A stretch of 64,000 nucleotides of DNA from Acidobacteriaceae bacterium (GCA_003139095.1 PLHW01000028.1:1-64000), one strand, 5' to 3'. Counted from the stretch's first letter, positions 7,715-18,401 are shown. Numbers and translations are program-made. Notes: generated from the sequence alone by a model not told the origin.

Positions 7715-9757
7715 TTATTTTTTCACTCTTCTCTGGTGCGTACTCGGAATCTTCATGTCTTCCCGGTATTTCGCCACCGTGCGCCGCGTTACATCGATCC
7801 CCTGCGATTGCAGAATGCGCGTAATCTGCTCGTCGGTCAGCGGCCGCGCCGGATCCTCATCCTCGATCAGCTTCTTCACCCGCCGCTTCAATATCAGCAG
7901 CGACGTGCCGCCCCCCTCCGGGCCCTGCACGCTCTCCGAGAAGAAATAGCGCAGCTCGAACACACCCTGCGGCGTATGTACATACTTGTTGGCCACCGCG
8001 CGGCTCACCGTCGAGGGATGCACGCCAATTTCTTCGGCCACTTCCTTGATCATCATCGGCTTCAGATGATCGATTCCGCGTTCCAGGAAGTCCTCCTGCC
8101 GCGCCACGATCGAATAGCACACCTTCGTGATTGTCTGTTTCCGCTGCTCGATATTCTTGATCAGCTGAATCGCCGATTTATAGCGGTCTTTGACGTAGTT
8201 GCGCGTGTCTTTGTCGTTGCCCTCGCGCGTCAGCAGCCGCTTGTACGCCGGGTTCAGCCGCAACTGCGGCATGTCCTCGTCGTTCATGATGATCAGCCAC
8301 TCGTCCCCGTGCTTCACGAAGGCCACATCCGGCTCAATCAGCCGCGCCGGCGTTTTGTTGTACTGCAAACCCGGCCGCGGGTCCAGCGTGCGCACGTATT
8401 CCAGCGCCGTCTGCACCGCTTCCACCGGACGCCCCATCGCCCGCGCAATCTCCTTGAACTGCTTCAGCGTGACCGCATGCAGATGCCGGTCCACCACCGC
8501 AATGGCATCGTTCAAAACCTGTTCGGTCGAGCCATCGCCATTGCGCCCGTGCTCCAGTTGCTGCATGTGATAGTGCAACTGCCGCAGCAGGCATTCCCGC
8601 AGATCGCGGCACGCAATGCCCGGCGGATCCATCTCCCGCACCACGTCCAAAGCTTCGTGCAGATCGGCCAGCGTAAAGCTTACGGCCGGCTGCGTGTGCG
8701 TCGCAGCAGTAGATGGAGAAATGGCGGCATGACTCGCAGCCGTCGTGGGATTCCGAGCGGTCGCCGTGGCCGGACTCATCGTGGTCTGCGCCGTCCCCGT
8801 TGCCGATTGAGCCATCGACGCCCCATTGCTAGCCGCCGCGTGTGCCGCACTCATCTCCGGCGAGCCCATCTCCATCGTCGTTCCCAATTGCGATGGAGCA
8901 TCCTGCGCCGCACTCGCCGTTCCCACTCCGACAGCGCTCTCCGGAGCAACATCGCGCTGCATCGTCGCTCCCACCGCTCCGTACGCTGAACCACTCTCCA
9001 TCGCGTACGCCGACGCCCCGGTTTCCAAACCAGAACCATTCGTTCCCGAGTCCGCCGGCGAAAAATCGCTCACGCCGGAATCGACTTCCGCGATCGGCTC
9101 CAAACTCTCCGCCGCGGCCGCGGCCTCCGCCTCCCGCGCCACCGCAGCAATCCCCAGCGCCTCCGCCTGGCCCACGATCTTCGCCTGCACTTCGGCGTCT
9201 TCCTCGGGTGCGGCGACCGGCGCAACTCCCAGCAACTCCTCGTCGCTGGCAATTAAATATCCTTCCTCATTCAGGTTGCCGATAATCGACTCGGCCGCTT
9301 CGTGCACCGGCGGCCGCACCGAAATCGCACCCAGTTGCCACAGCAGGTAGTCGGTCAAGTTCCCGGGCTTCGACAAAAAATTCTCGAACGACGGCTTCTC
9401 GATCTCCTCCATCTCCCCCGAGCTGCGATAGCCCGGATCGAGATAGTCCTGGAAGAACGAGCCAAAATCGATCTCTTCAAACGGGTCTTTCTTTTCCGCC
9501 GCCGTGATGGGATTCTCTTCCGTCGTTGCCTTCGAGGCGATGCGATCCCGCTCTTCTTCCTGCCGACCCACGTCGTCGAGCATCGGTACCGCGTCTTCCA
9601 GTTCTTCGAGAACCGGATTCTCCACCATCTCCGCGGTAATCATGTCCTTGAGCTCGAGCTTATTGAGCGCAAGCACCGAGACCATCTGCACCAGCCCCGG
9701 CGTAAGAATCTGCCGCTGCGACAGCTTGACGTTTAATCTGTGCTGAAGAAGAACCAT
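7715..9757 (-). CDS. rpoN: RNA polymerase sigma-54 factor with a long insertion
   Basis: Sigma-54 directs core polymerase to -24/-12 promoters that need AAA+ activators. Region I is typical (LNVKLSQRQILTPGLVQMV, 8-26). The acidic region II follows. The core-binding domain resumes with DPPGIACRDLRECLLRQL at about 377-394. The HTH (EEIGVHPSTVSRAVANKY) and the RpoN box TRRTVAKYRE (657-666) are intact. The protein is 680 residues against about 480 in E. coli. The excess is an Ala/Ser/Thr/Gly-rich low-complexity stretch at about 180-358 inside the core-binding domain. The ATG has an AGGA site. It lies between lptB and hpf, its classical neighbours. Confidence 0.95.
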   Translation of the reverse strand: MVLLQHRLNVKLSQRQILTPGLVQMVSVLALNKLELKDMITAEMVENPVLEELEDAVPMLDDVGRQEEERDRIASKATTEENPITAAEKKDPFEEIDFGSFFQDYLDPGYRSSGEMEEIEKPSFENFLSKPGNLTDYLLWQLGAISVRPPVHEAAESIIGNLNEEGYLIASDEELLGVAPVAAPEEDAEVQAKIVGQAEALGIAAVAREAEAAAAAESLEPIAEVDSGVSDFSPADSGTNGSGLETGASAYAMESGSAYGAVGATMQRDVAPESAVGVGTASAAQDAPSQLGTTMEMGSPEMSAAHAAASNGASMAQSATGTAQTTMSPATATARNPTTAASHAAISPSTAATHTQPAVSFTLADLHEALDVVREMDPPGIACRDLRECLLRQLHYHMQQLEHGRNGDGSTEQVLNDAIAVVDRHLHAVTLKQFKEIARAMGRPVEAVQTALEYVRTLDPRPGLQYNKTPARLIEPDVAFVKHGDEWLIIMNDEDMPQLRLNPAYKRLLTREGNDKDTRNYVKDRYKSAIQLIKNIEQRKQTITKVCYSIVARQEDFLERGIDHLKPMMIKEVAEEIGVHPSTVSRAVANKYVHTPQGVFELRYFFSESVQGPEGGGTSLLILKRRVKKLIEDEDPARPLTDEQITRILQSQGIDVTRRTVAKYREDMKIPSTHQRRVKK

Positions 9758-10128
9758 TTTTCCTAAAGTTTCAATTCCGAAGTTTCAAGGTGCTAAGGTT
9801 TCAAAGTTTCAAAGTCCCGAACTTCCAGAGCTTTCAAACGTTTCAACGTCCCCGTTCAACTCCAGCTTCATTCCGCATCCGACGCCGAAGACCTTGAAAC
9901 TTTGAAACCTTGAACCTTTGAAACCCGCTCTTGCTGCCTTCTCTAACTTCTCACGCACGATGCCCTTCCGACTCGTCACGAAGGTCCAATCCGTCTACGC
10001 CTTGGTAACCAATCGCGCCACCAGTGGTCAGTTGCAAACCGTCAGTCATCAATTGCCGGTTGCCAGTTTTCATTCTCCGATCAAGAACTCGCTGGCAACG
10101 GATAGCTGGCAACTGGCAACTGCTTCCC
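9758..10128. repeat. rpoN-lptB spacer filled by two short-repeat elements
   Basis: This 371-bp gap contains no gene. At 9767-9820 there are GTTTCAAG-type octamers and at 9893-9927 their complement, CCTTGAAAC type, with about 70 bp between them. At 10028-10075 come CAGTTGC-type heptamers and at 10088-10124 their complement, GGCAACT type, around a 12-bp core. The second element ends four bases before the lptB stop codon at 10129. Two mirrored elements of different families therefore lie end to end inside one operon. Confidence 0.8.
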
Positions 10129-10857
10129 TCACACCAGCGAAAAGCTCTCGCCCAAATAAACCCGCCGCACCTCCGGGTCGCCGCCCAATTGCTCCGGCGT
10201 CCCCGATCGGAAAATCCGCCCCTCATTGATGATGTACGCCCGGTCCGTCACCGAAAGTGTTTCGCGAACGTTGTGGTCCGTGATCAGAATCCCAATCCCG
10301 CCCGCCCTCAAGTCCGAGATGATTTTCTGCAGGTCCAACACCGCAATCGGGTCAATCCCCGAGAACGGCTCGTCCAGCAGAATGAAAGTAGGACTGATGC
10401 ACAGCGACCGCGCAATCTCCACGCGCCGCCGCTCCCCACCCGACAACGCATATCCCCGGTTCTGCCGGATGTGTTCCAGCCCGAGCTGGTCGATCAGCTT
10501 CTCCGCCTTCTCCCGCCGCTCGTGCCATGAAATCGATTGCGCCTCCAGCACAGCCAGGATATTCTCCTCCACCGTCAGCTTCCGGAAAACTGAAGCCTCC
10601 TGCGGAAGGTAGCTGATGCCATATTGGCGCGCCCGTAAGTACATGGGAACGCTGGTGATATCTTGATCGTCGTAGAGAACCCGGCCCGTGTCGGGGGGAA
10701 TCAGGCCTACAATTGCATAAAAAGATGTGGTTTTTCCCGCGCCGTTGGGACCCAGCAGGCCAACGACCTCGCCTTGCAGCACTCGCAGGCTTACCCCGTT
10801 GACTACGCGCCGGCCACGATAGGTTTTGCCGATCTCGTCGGTTGCCAGCGTATGCAT
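10129..10857 (-). CDS. lptB: LPS export ABC transporter ATP-binding protein
   Basis: LptB is the cytoplasmic ATPase that powers extraction of lipopolysaccharide from the inner membrane with LptFG. At 242 residues it is full length. Walker A is GPNGAGKTT (36-44), the signature is [15 protein letters not shown], and Walker B is [12 protein letters not shown], followed by the H-loop ITDHNV. These are diagnostic for LptB among ABC ATPases. Its ATG follows directly on the stop codon of the LptC/LptA gene with no spacer, so the two are translationally coupled. Confidence 0.95.
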   Translation of the reverse strand: MHTLATDEIGKTYRGRRVVNGVSLRVLQGEVVGLLGPNGAGKTTSFYAIVGLIPPDTGRVLYDDQDITSVPMYLRARQYGISYLPQEASVFRKLTVEENILAVLEAQSISWHERREKAEKLIDQLGLEHIRQNRGYALSGGERRRVEIARSLCISPTFILLDEPFSGIDPIAVLDLQKIISDLRAGGIGILITDHNVRETLSVTDRAYIINEGRIFRSGTPEQLGGDPEVRRVYLGESFSLV

Positions 10858-13245
10858 TTATCGTGCCACTTGCGTCCGGGTAACCGCTGGGGACGTTGTT
10901 CTTCCTTCCACGAGCACCCTATCATCGCGTTTATAGAAAGTCAACGAATCGCCTGTGATTTTGCCGCGTTCGGCATCAAAAATGCTAGGCGGTCCGCCCG
11001 TCAGCACAAACTTCTCGTCCGCCGCCGTATATACCAGCCGATCTCCCGTCGCTCGCCTCGCCGGCTCCTCGATCACCACATCTTTCTCCGCCACAATCCT
11101 CTCCACCTGCCCCGCCCCCATCTGCCCAACTCCCGCCTGCCCTGCCACCGCCTGACCCGAGGTCGTCCCCCGGCCTGCCCCGCTGTGCGGCTCCGCTCTC
11201 GAAACCAGGTACACGGTCATCAGTCGCGCCGTCATCGTCGCGTCCGCCCCCTTGGCCGTCACCCCGCCGGTCAGCACTATCTTTCGTTCCGCATCCGTAT
11301 AGGTCAGATTCGCCGTGGTGATCGTCACCGGCGTAGCTTTGCCGCTCGAATCCACCTGCACCAGCACCGTCTTCACCGTCTGGCTCGCATTCGCCTCGGC
11401 GGCCAGTGATCGCCGGTCCCGATTGAATTCCAACGTCGGCGCCTCCACCACATTGCTGTTCTGCCACAGCTTGGCATTGCCCGTATACACGGCTACCGCC
11501 GACGAACGATGCGCCGTCATGCTCCGGCTCACCACATGAATCGGATCCGATGCCGCCAGCATTCCTCCGTCCGGCTGCGGCTTCAGGTCCGAATACGTGC
11601 TCTTCACGTTGCCTTCGGCCACCGCATCTCCGGTCGTGCGGTTAAACCGAATCGTCTGCGCCGTGGTCGTCATGCTCCCGTCCGCCACTCGCGGCGCCCC
11701 CGTCAGCTGCAGCGTCTGGTCCGCTTCCGAGTACGTTCCCCGTTCCGCCCACGCTTTTTGTGTGCCGCTCACATAGACCAGCCCGCCCCCCTGCGTGACC
11801 GTCGAGATGCCACCCTGCGGCTGAAACTGCACATCCAGCGTCGGGCTCGTCGAAACTCGATCCGGCTGCCCCGCCACGCTCTCCACAATCTTTGTATTCG
11901 GCTCCCCGTGCAGCAGTGACAGCCGATTCTGCTCGGTAAATTTCCCCGTGAACCGGTCCGCCGTCACCACCGTCTTCCCGCTCGTGCCCGGCTGCGTGAT
12001 TACGATTTCCGGCGGCCCGCTCGTCTCCGCGAATTCCACCTGGTTGCCGTTCTTCACCACAAAGTCCATCGTCGGCGCCGTCATCTCGATGTCTTGCCCC
12101 GACCCCGTACCGCGTCCCTGCGAGTTCGCGATCAACGAAGATGGCGCCGCCGATCCCGACGCCGGCGCCGATCCCGAAACCGCACCCAATCCCCCGCCCA
12201 CTCCGCTCCCGCTCCGCCTCTGTTCCAGCCGCACGCCTTCATCCGCATGCACCGTTTTCAGCACCTGATTCGCCCCAAAATGCAGCGTCGCCCGCCCCGC
12301 ATCCGCCTCCGCTGCTTGCGCTCCTTCGCCCGTGATCCGCACGTTGCCGCTCAGCGTCACCGTCGTCAGCTGGTTCCGCGTTCCCGTCAGCAGCAGTTCG
12401 GCATGATCCGACCGCGTGTGTGCCTCCGACTTCCCCGCAAATGCCCCCTCCACGTCGCCATCGGCCACTACGCGCTCCACCGTGTTGTCATTCCGCAGAA
12501 AAAATGTCGCCTGCTCCGCCTGAAGTTGCTGCTGCTCGCGCTTCACCTGCGCGCCGCTCAGCACCACCGTCCTCGATCCCTTGTTGATCACTCCATGCTC
12601 CGCGGTGATTTGATACGGGTGCGGCGAGTGCACGCTCACCACCACCGACGACCGCAGCGTCATCGTCCCCGTCTTCGAAACGTATTCCACGCCCACCGCC
12701 GACCCCATTGCCTCCGGCGTCTCAAACACCACGCGCCCGTTCGATGAGCCGTCCCCGGTGTTTTTGTTGAAGACCAGCCCGTCGCTCTCCAGGTGAATCG
12801 GCTTGCTCTCGCGCGCCGGCGGCGCCTGGTCTGAACTTTTCATCCCTTCGGGGTTCGCCTCCAAATCGATCAGAACTCTGCCGTGCGCCGTCACGTCTCC
12901 CGTGCGCGGGTCGAATTCGAAATCGTCGCCCACAATGCGGTCAAAGCGGCTCGCATCCTTGCCGTACACCACGATCTTCACGTCGTGCAGTTCCGCCCGC
13001 CCGCCTTCTTTAAATTGCACCGCCTTGGATGCGCTGACCGTGAACTCGGTGCGCCCGCCTTCCGACTTGGAGATGGAAAAGCCCTCCGCCGTCTGCTGAA
13101 TATTCAGGCCCAGCTTGGCGGGAACCATGTGCACGGCCTTGCTCACGCGCCAGCGCGCGTAGAAATACATTCCGGCAACAATCGCAATCATCAGAATCGC
13201 GCCCGCAGCAAACCACCGCCGCAGCCGCCGTACAGGGAGGGGCAT
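10858..13245 (-). CDS. lptC: LptC-LptA/OstA fusion, LPS transport bridge protein
   Basis: The 795-residue protein starts with a basic tail and one membrane anchor (residues 12-30) like LptC. LptC/OstA-type beta-jellyroll repeats follow: 'FDPRTGDVTAHGRVLIDLE', 'FNKNTGDGSSNGRVVFETPE', 'FNRTTGDAVAEGNVKSTYS', 'YTDAERKIVLTGGVTAKG' and 'YTAADEKFVLTGGPPSIFD'. LptC is about 190 residues and LptA about 185, so this is a fusion with extra jellyroll units that could form most of the periplasmic bridge. A Gly/Ala/Ser-rich linker occurs at about 345-385. It is directly upstream of lptB, the classical order. Calling it lptC alone is a simplification. Confidence 0.85.
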   Translation of the reverse strand: MPLPVRRLRRWFAAGAILMIAIVAGMYFYARWRVSKAVHMVPAKLGLNIQQTAEGFSISKSEGGRTEFTVSASKAVQFKEGGRAELHDVKIVVYGKDASRFDRIVGDDFEFDPRTGDVTAHGRVLIDLEANPEGMKSSDQAPPARESKPIHLESDGLVFNKNTGDGSSNGRVVFETPEAMGSAVGVEYVSKTGTMTLRSSVVVSVHSPHPYQITAEHGVINKGSRTVVLSGAQVKREQQQLQAEQATFFLRNDNTVERVVADGDVEGAFAGKSEAHTRSDHAELLLTGTRNQLTTVTLSGNVRITGEGAQAAEADAGRATLHFGANQVLKTVHADEGVRLEQRRSGSGVGGGLGAVSGSAPASGSAAPSSLIANSQGRGTGSGQDIEMTAPTMDFVVKNGNQVEFAETSGPPEIVITQPGTSGKTVVTADRFTGKFTEQNRLSLLHGEPNTKIVESVAGQPDRVSTSPTLDVQFQPQGGISTVTQGGGLVYVSGTQKAWAERGTYSEADQTLQLTGAPRVADGSMTTTAQTIRFNRTTGDAVAEGNVKSTYSDLKPQPDGGMLAASDPIHVVSRSMTAHRSSAVAVYTGNAKLWQNSNVVEAPTLEFNRDRRSLAAEANASQTVKTVLVQVDSSGKATPVTITTANLTYTDAERKIVLTGGVTAKGADATMTARLMTVYLVSRAEPHSGAGRGTTSGQAVAGQAGVGQMGAGQVERIVAEKDVVIEEPARRATGDRLVYTAADEKFVLTGGPPSIFDAERGKITGDSLTFYKRDDRVLVEGRTTSPAVTRTQVAR

Positions 13246-13527
13246 AGCTCAAGTCTAAAAGAAATTCAGAAAAGAGGTTCGAGGTCAGATTGCCGAGCGA
13301 AGTAAGAAGGCTTCAAGGCTTCAAGGTGCCAAGGTTTCAAGGTGCCAAGGTGTCAAGGTGTCAACGAGATTGCTTCCGGCGAGGTTGCTCACTTCTTTCC
13401 TCTAGTCCACTCTTAGGGACTCTACTTTGGGGGGATTGCATTGCTGCGCATCGGCGTTGACGATTTGACTAGCTTCCGCCATGAGCATCGCATGGCGGGG
13501 CACGGCATCCCGGTTTCCAAGGGAGTT
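13246..13527. other. region upstream of the S23 gene, holding its left array
   Basis: This 282-bp space lies between the divergent LptC/LptA start and the S23-type gene. It contains seven perfect-period octamers at 13307-13362. The remaining 165 bp before the S23 start shows no recognised gene or promoter. The GGGAG just before 13528 serves as the ribosome site. Confidence 0.6.
13307..13362. repeat. left octamer array of S23 cassette 1
   Basis: Seven tandem octamers with consensus AAGGTTTC or AAGGTGTC, in exact 8-bp phase, upstream of the S23-type gene. They match the reverse complement of the right array at 13956-14011. Confidence 0.92.
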
Positions 13528-13893
13528 ATGGCGCGTTCTTATCGCGAACTGGTGGTCTGGCAGAAGGCGAAAGCTCTTGCTGTTCACACCTACGCCGCTA
13601 CGGCGAATTTTCCCAGAGCCGAAACCTATGGCTTGACCTCACAAATTCGGCGATCCTCGGTTTCAGTGGCCTCCAACATTGCAGAAGGACAAGGTAGACT
13701 GACCCGGGGCGAATTCCGCCATTTCCTGGGACAAGCCCGCGGCTCCCTACTGGAAGCTGAAACGCAGCTCGCGATTGCCCGGGATCTGGGATTCCTCGAG
13801 CAGAATGCCTTTGCGTCGTTGGATGAGGAATCTTATCGAGTGCTCGGCCTGCTGGATCGCCTGTTGAGTTCACTGCAAAGAATGCCCGCATGA
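13528..13893 (+). CDS. four-helix-bundle (S23 / 23S rRNA IVP) family protein, copy 1
   Basis: The 121-residue protein is all-helical, of the family first seen in intervening sequences of 23S rRNA genes and related to the Avd accessory proteins of diversity-generating retroelements. Diagnostic parts are SYRELVVWQKAKALAV, GLTSQIRRSSVSVASNIAEG and GEFRHFLGQARGSLLEAETQ. The frame is open to 13441 but the ATG at 13528 has GGGAG upstream and begins the conserved region. The molecular role is unknown; other family members form pentameric basic barrels. It is bounded on both sides by octamer arrays in opposite orientation and interrupts the space between lptCA and an RDD gene. Confidence 0.9.
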   Translation: MARSYRELVVWQKAKALAVHTYAATANFPRAETYGLTSQIRRSSVSVASNIAEGQGRLTRGEFRHFLGQARGSLLEAETQLAIARDLGFLEQNAFASLDEESYRVLGLLDRLLSSLQRMPA

Positions 13894-13955
13894 AGCAAGC
13901 CGGATTATCCAGCTTTGAAGCCCTGCCAACAAGAGCCCGACCTTCGCGGCCGGAA

Positions 13956-14011
13956 CCTTGAAACCTTGAAACTTTGAAACCTAGAAACTTTGAAACCTTG
14001 AAACCTAGTTT
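13956..14011. repeat. right octamer array of S23 cassette 1
   Basis: Seven tandem octamers, consensus CCTTGAAA with CTTTGAAA and CCTAGAAA variants, in exact phase. They are the inverted counterpart of 13307-13362. The last copy contains the stop codon of the RDD gene (14005-14007). Confidence 0.92.
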
Positions 14012-14718
14012 CTCCTCACCAACGTTCCCGCCATCATGTCGTGCAATCCCTGCTTGCGCTCCGTGAACCCGACCATGATGAACCCGATGCCGAGAATCAT
14101 CGCGGAGACGATCTTCGCGAAAAGTCTACCCGTGGCCCGCGCAAACGAAATGCGGTTGCCGTAAAGGTCGGTGACCTTCATCCCCAGAATCATCTTGCCC
14201 AGCGTGGCCTGGTACGCGGAGCTTTCCATCAAAGCCTCATACAGCCAGGACGCCCCGACCGTAACCAACGCGAGCACGCCGCCTCCGAAAATCATGTAAG
14301 GGAGCGCGAATCCCCGGTGAAATCCATTAAAGTCGAAGCCGCTCGCCGCCAGTCCACCCAATCCGAATAGCGCCTTGAGCGGGAAAAGCACGACGCGCAC
14401 GATAAAAAAATCGATGATCGCGGCCAGCACCCGAATCCAAAACCCTCCATACTGAACGCCCACCGCGCCGTAAGGCGCTGCGCCAGGATAAGGTGTCCCC
14501 CCATACGGAGTCGCGGCAGGCTGAGGCGCACTCGCGCCCGGGTAAGGCGTACTCGGGTTATAAGGCGCGCCCGCCGGAAAGCCACCCGCCGGCGGCGCCG
14601 GAGGCGGACCGGGCGAAGCCACCGCCGCCGGATTCAGCGCCGTCCCGCATCGCCCGCAAAACTGCGCCGTCGCATCGTTCGGCGCCCCGCACTTATTGCA
14701 GAAAAGTGTTCCACTCAT
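14005..14718 (-). CDS. zinc-ribbon RDD family membrane protein
   Basis: The 237-residue protein begins with a zinc ribbon (FCNKCGAPNDATAQFCGRCG, two CxxC pairs). A Pro/Gly/Ala/Tyr-rich linker at about 30-85 follows, then an RDD domain with three or four membrane segments (FWIRVLAAIIDFFIVRVVLF, LPYMIFGGGVLALVTVG, FAKIVSAMILGIGFIMVGF). The RDD signature Arg and Asp residues are in RVLAAIIDF. RDD proteins are inner-membrane proteins of mostly unknown transport role. An upstream GTG (14727) is possible; the ATG at 14718 was chosen. The stop codon lies inside an octamer array. Confidence 0.88.
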   Translation of the reverse strand: MSGTLFCNKCGAPNDATAQFCGRCGTALNPAAVASPGPPPAPPAGGFPAGAPYNPSTPYPGASAPQPAATPYGGTPYPGAAPYGAVGVQYGGFWIRVLAAIIDFFIVRVVLFPLKALFGLGGLAASGFDFNGFHRGFALPYMIFGGGVLALVTVGASWLYEALMESSAYQATLGKMILGMKVTDLYGNRISFARATGRLFAKIVSAMILGIGFIMVGFTERKQGLHDMMAGTLVRRN

Positions 14719-14794
14719 GGCGGGCACTATAAGTCTTTCCCCGAAATCTGTAAAGGCTCAGTTTGGAGCATGTTCAAGTCTTGCCGCTCACGAC

Positions 14795-16693
<1,899 letters not shown>

Positions 16694-16854
16694 TTTCGGA
16701 AGCCCATCAGATTAGCAGCAAAGGACGTGTCCCGCCGTCCAGTGCCTTGTCCCGCATGGCGGGTCCCACCGTTTTGCGCCATGTCCCGCCGTAGCGTCGC
16801 GCCTGGCCGCGGCTCAGTCGCCTGATTCCCCTCAAGCGCTCCCCGCAATTGCCG
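16694..16854. promoter_or_regulatory. divergent recJ / HDOD intergenic region
   Basis: This 161-bp space separates two divergent genes and should hold both promoters. It contains a palindrome CCCGCATGGCGGG near 16754-16766, flanked on both sides by copies of TGTCCCGCCGT (about 16728 and 16787). Iterated GC-rich sites of this kind could be an operator, but no regulator is identified. Confidence 0.4.
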
Positions 16855-17727
16855 ATGAATGCTTTGAGACAACCTATGGCCTCCGCCCCCTCTAAAGCGA
16901 TGCAGCCCGCCGCGCCCGCCTGGAAGCCCGAGACCCTGCCGCCTTTCCCGGCCGTTGCTGTCAAGGCGCTCAACCTCATCGCCGGTCGCGATACCTCGCT
17001 CCTCGAACTCTGTAACCTGGTCCGCTCTGACTCGGCCTTCACCGTCGCCATTCTTAAAATTGCCAACTCGCCGCTCGTCGCCTTTTCCGGAAATATCACC
17101 AGCCTCGTGCAAGCCGCCACCTTGCTCGGCTTTCGCCGCATGAAAAGCATTCTGCTCACCGTCGCGCTCAAAGACTATCTCAAGACCCCATTCAATCCAC
17201 TCCTGCGCTCCTGCTGGCGTCACAGTGTGGCCTGCGCCATCATCGCCGAGCGCGCCGCCAAATCGTCCGGACTCGACAACGATTTTGCGTACACCGCCGG
17301 GATCCTCCACGACATCGGCCGCGCCGCCATGGCCACCGCCATGCCTCAGCCCTATCTCCACATGCTTGAGGCGGAGGTGGATCGGCCCCAGGATCTCCTC
17401 CCGCGCGAACGCGAATTATTCGGAGTCGATCATTGTCAGGCCGGCGCGTCGCTCGTCATCGCCTGGAATCTGCCCGCTATCTTTATCGACATCACCTCGG
17501 CCCACCACCATCCCCCATCGACCGCGCACGACGCCGCCTCTCTCCTCCCTCCCAGTTGCTGCATGGCTGACACGCTGGGTTTCGGCGTGGCCAAATATCG
17601 CGCCCCAGTCCCCTATGCCGACATCATCGCCCAATTGCCCGAGCCCGCCCGCGCCCACTTCCCACCCGACCCCAAAGACTTCGTCTCCGAGATGGTAAGC
17701 GAAATTATGCTGATCGAATCGGTGTGA
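16855..17727 (+). CDS. HDOD domain protein
   Basis: The 290-residue protein is a stand-alone HDOD domain (about 25-230), a relative of HD phosphohydrolases that usually lacks the full metal site. Seen here are LNLIAGRDTSLLELCNLV, ILKIANSPLVAFSGNITSLV, the HSVACAIIAERAA helix and GILHDIGRAAM, which keeps an HD pair. HDOD proteins act in signalling, often together with c-di-GMP or chemotaxis proteins, without a known reaction. A TTG two codons upstream and an ATG seven codons downstream are alternative starts. It is divergent from recJ with no operon partner. Confidence 0.85.
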   Translation: MNALRQPMASAPSKAMQPAAPAWKPETLPPFPAVAVKALNLIAGRDTSLLELCNLVRSDSAFTVAILKIANSPLVAFSGNITSLVQAATLLGFRRMKSILLTVALKDYLKTPFNPLLRSCWRHSVACAIIAERAAKSSGLDNDFAYTAGILHDIGRAAMATAMPQPYLHMLEAEVDRPQDLLPRERELFGVDHCQAGASLVIAWNLPAIFIDITSAHHHPPSTAHDAASLLPPSCCMADTLGFGVAKYRAPVPYADIIAQLPEPARAHFPPDPKDFVSEMVSEIMLIESV

Positions 17728-17807
17728 TCGCGTCAGTCTAGCCCTGAGGATTTACCGCACTGGAATGGGGAACGGAAGGAAATAACGAAATACAGGAACA
17801 AGTGGTT

Positions 17808-17872
17808 TTACTTCTGCAATCTGACTTCTGACTTCTGACTTCTGCATTCTACTTCTGACTTCTGACTTCGAC
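17808..17872. repeat. CTTCTGA octamer array
   Basis: Direct TTCTGACT-type octamers (about seven, with two degenerate), ending a few bases before the stop codon of the minus-strand gene at 17874. On that gene's sense strand it reads AGAAGTCAGAAGTC after the stop. Confidence 0.85.
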
Positions 17873-17873
17873 C

Positions 17874-18362
17874 CTAGCTTTCTTCGTCCTGCCCCGTCTC
17901 GTCAATCAAAAAGCCGCCCGAATCCTCCGCCAGCTCCCGCAGATGCTGATAATGCTCGTACCATTCCGTGGCCGCTTCATACACGAACATGCATCCCTGG
18001 TACGCCCATCCCAGTTGCACAAAGCCCGTCTTGCCGATGTAAGTCTTCAGCCACCGGCCTTCTTCCAGGTCCGCGTCGCTTGAGTAGTCGCCATCCGACA
18101 GTCGTTCGATCAGCCGGTCGTACTCGTCCCGGTCAAACGCCCACGAATGCATGGTCAAAAACGCCGCGCTCGTCGACTTCGCCAGTTCCACGAAATCCTT
18201 CCAGCCATCCGGGTTCTGCTCCGAATCCCAAAGCACGCTGGGCACTTCTTCACACTCGACATAGCCAAAAAAACGGCGCATGCCCAGGCCTTCAATAAAG
18301 GCCGTCATATCGTCTTTCATGCCGGTCAAGTCGTCTGGATGCGGAGACATGTTGACTGTCAT
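17874..18362 (-). CDS. hypothetical acidic cytoplasmic protein
   Basis: The 162-residue soluble protein was not recognised. It is rich in Asp/Glu and aromatic residues, has no signal peptide or membrane segment, and its C-terminus (YQHLRELAEDSGGFLIDETG) is strongly acidic. The segment WLKTYIGKTGFVQLGWAYQGCMFVYEAATEW resembles a compact alpha/beta fold. A second ATG (18350, MSPHPDD) is an equally good start. It is divergent from the DUF507 pair, and its end lies against an octamer array. Codon use fits the host, so it is probably real. Confidence 0.65.
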   Translation of the reverse strand: MTVNMSPHPDDLTGMKDDMTAFIEGLGMRRFFGYVECEEVPSVLWDSEQNPDGWKDFVELAKSTSAAFLTMHSWAFDRDEYDRLIERLSDGDYSSDADLEEGRWLKTYIGKTGFVQLGWAYQGCMFVYEAATEWYEHYQHLRELAEDSGGFLIDETGQDEES

Positions 18363-18401
18363 TGTAAGGCTTGCGCCCCGAACCCGCCAACACGCACCCC
18401 G

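Noticed and set aside
10028-10124. Sigma-54 promoter resemblance (TGGCA...TTGC) in CAGTTGC arrays
   Set aside because: The spacing between TGGC and TTGC-like parts follows from the 7-bp period and does not meet the -24/-12 spacing consistently. The similarity is a product of the repeat.
11216-12747. Long plus-strand ORFs opposite to the LptC/LptA, kinase, Mfd and receptor genes
   Set aside because: They are shadows of GC-rich minus-strand genes, rich in Arg/Pro/His or Val/Asp/Gly, without domains or ribosome sites.
13528-13893. A diversity-generating retroelement around the S23/Avd-like gene
   Set aside because: No reverse transcriptase, template or variable repeat is present next to either S23-type gene in the window.
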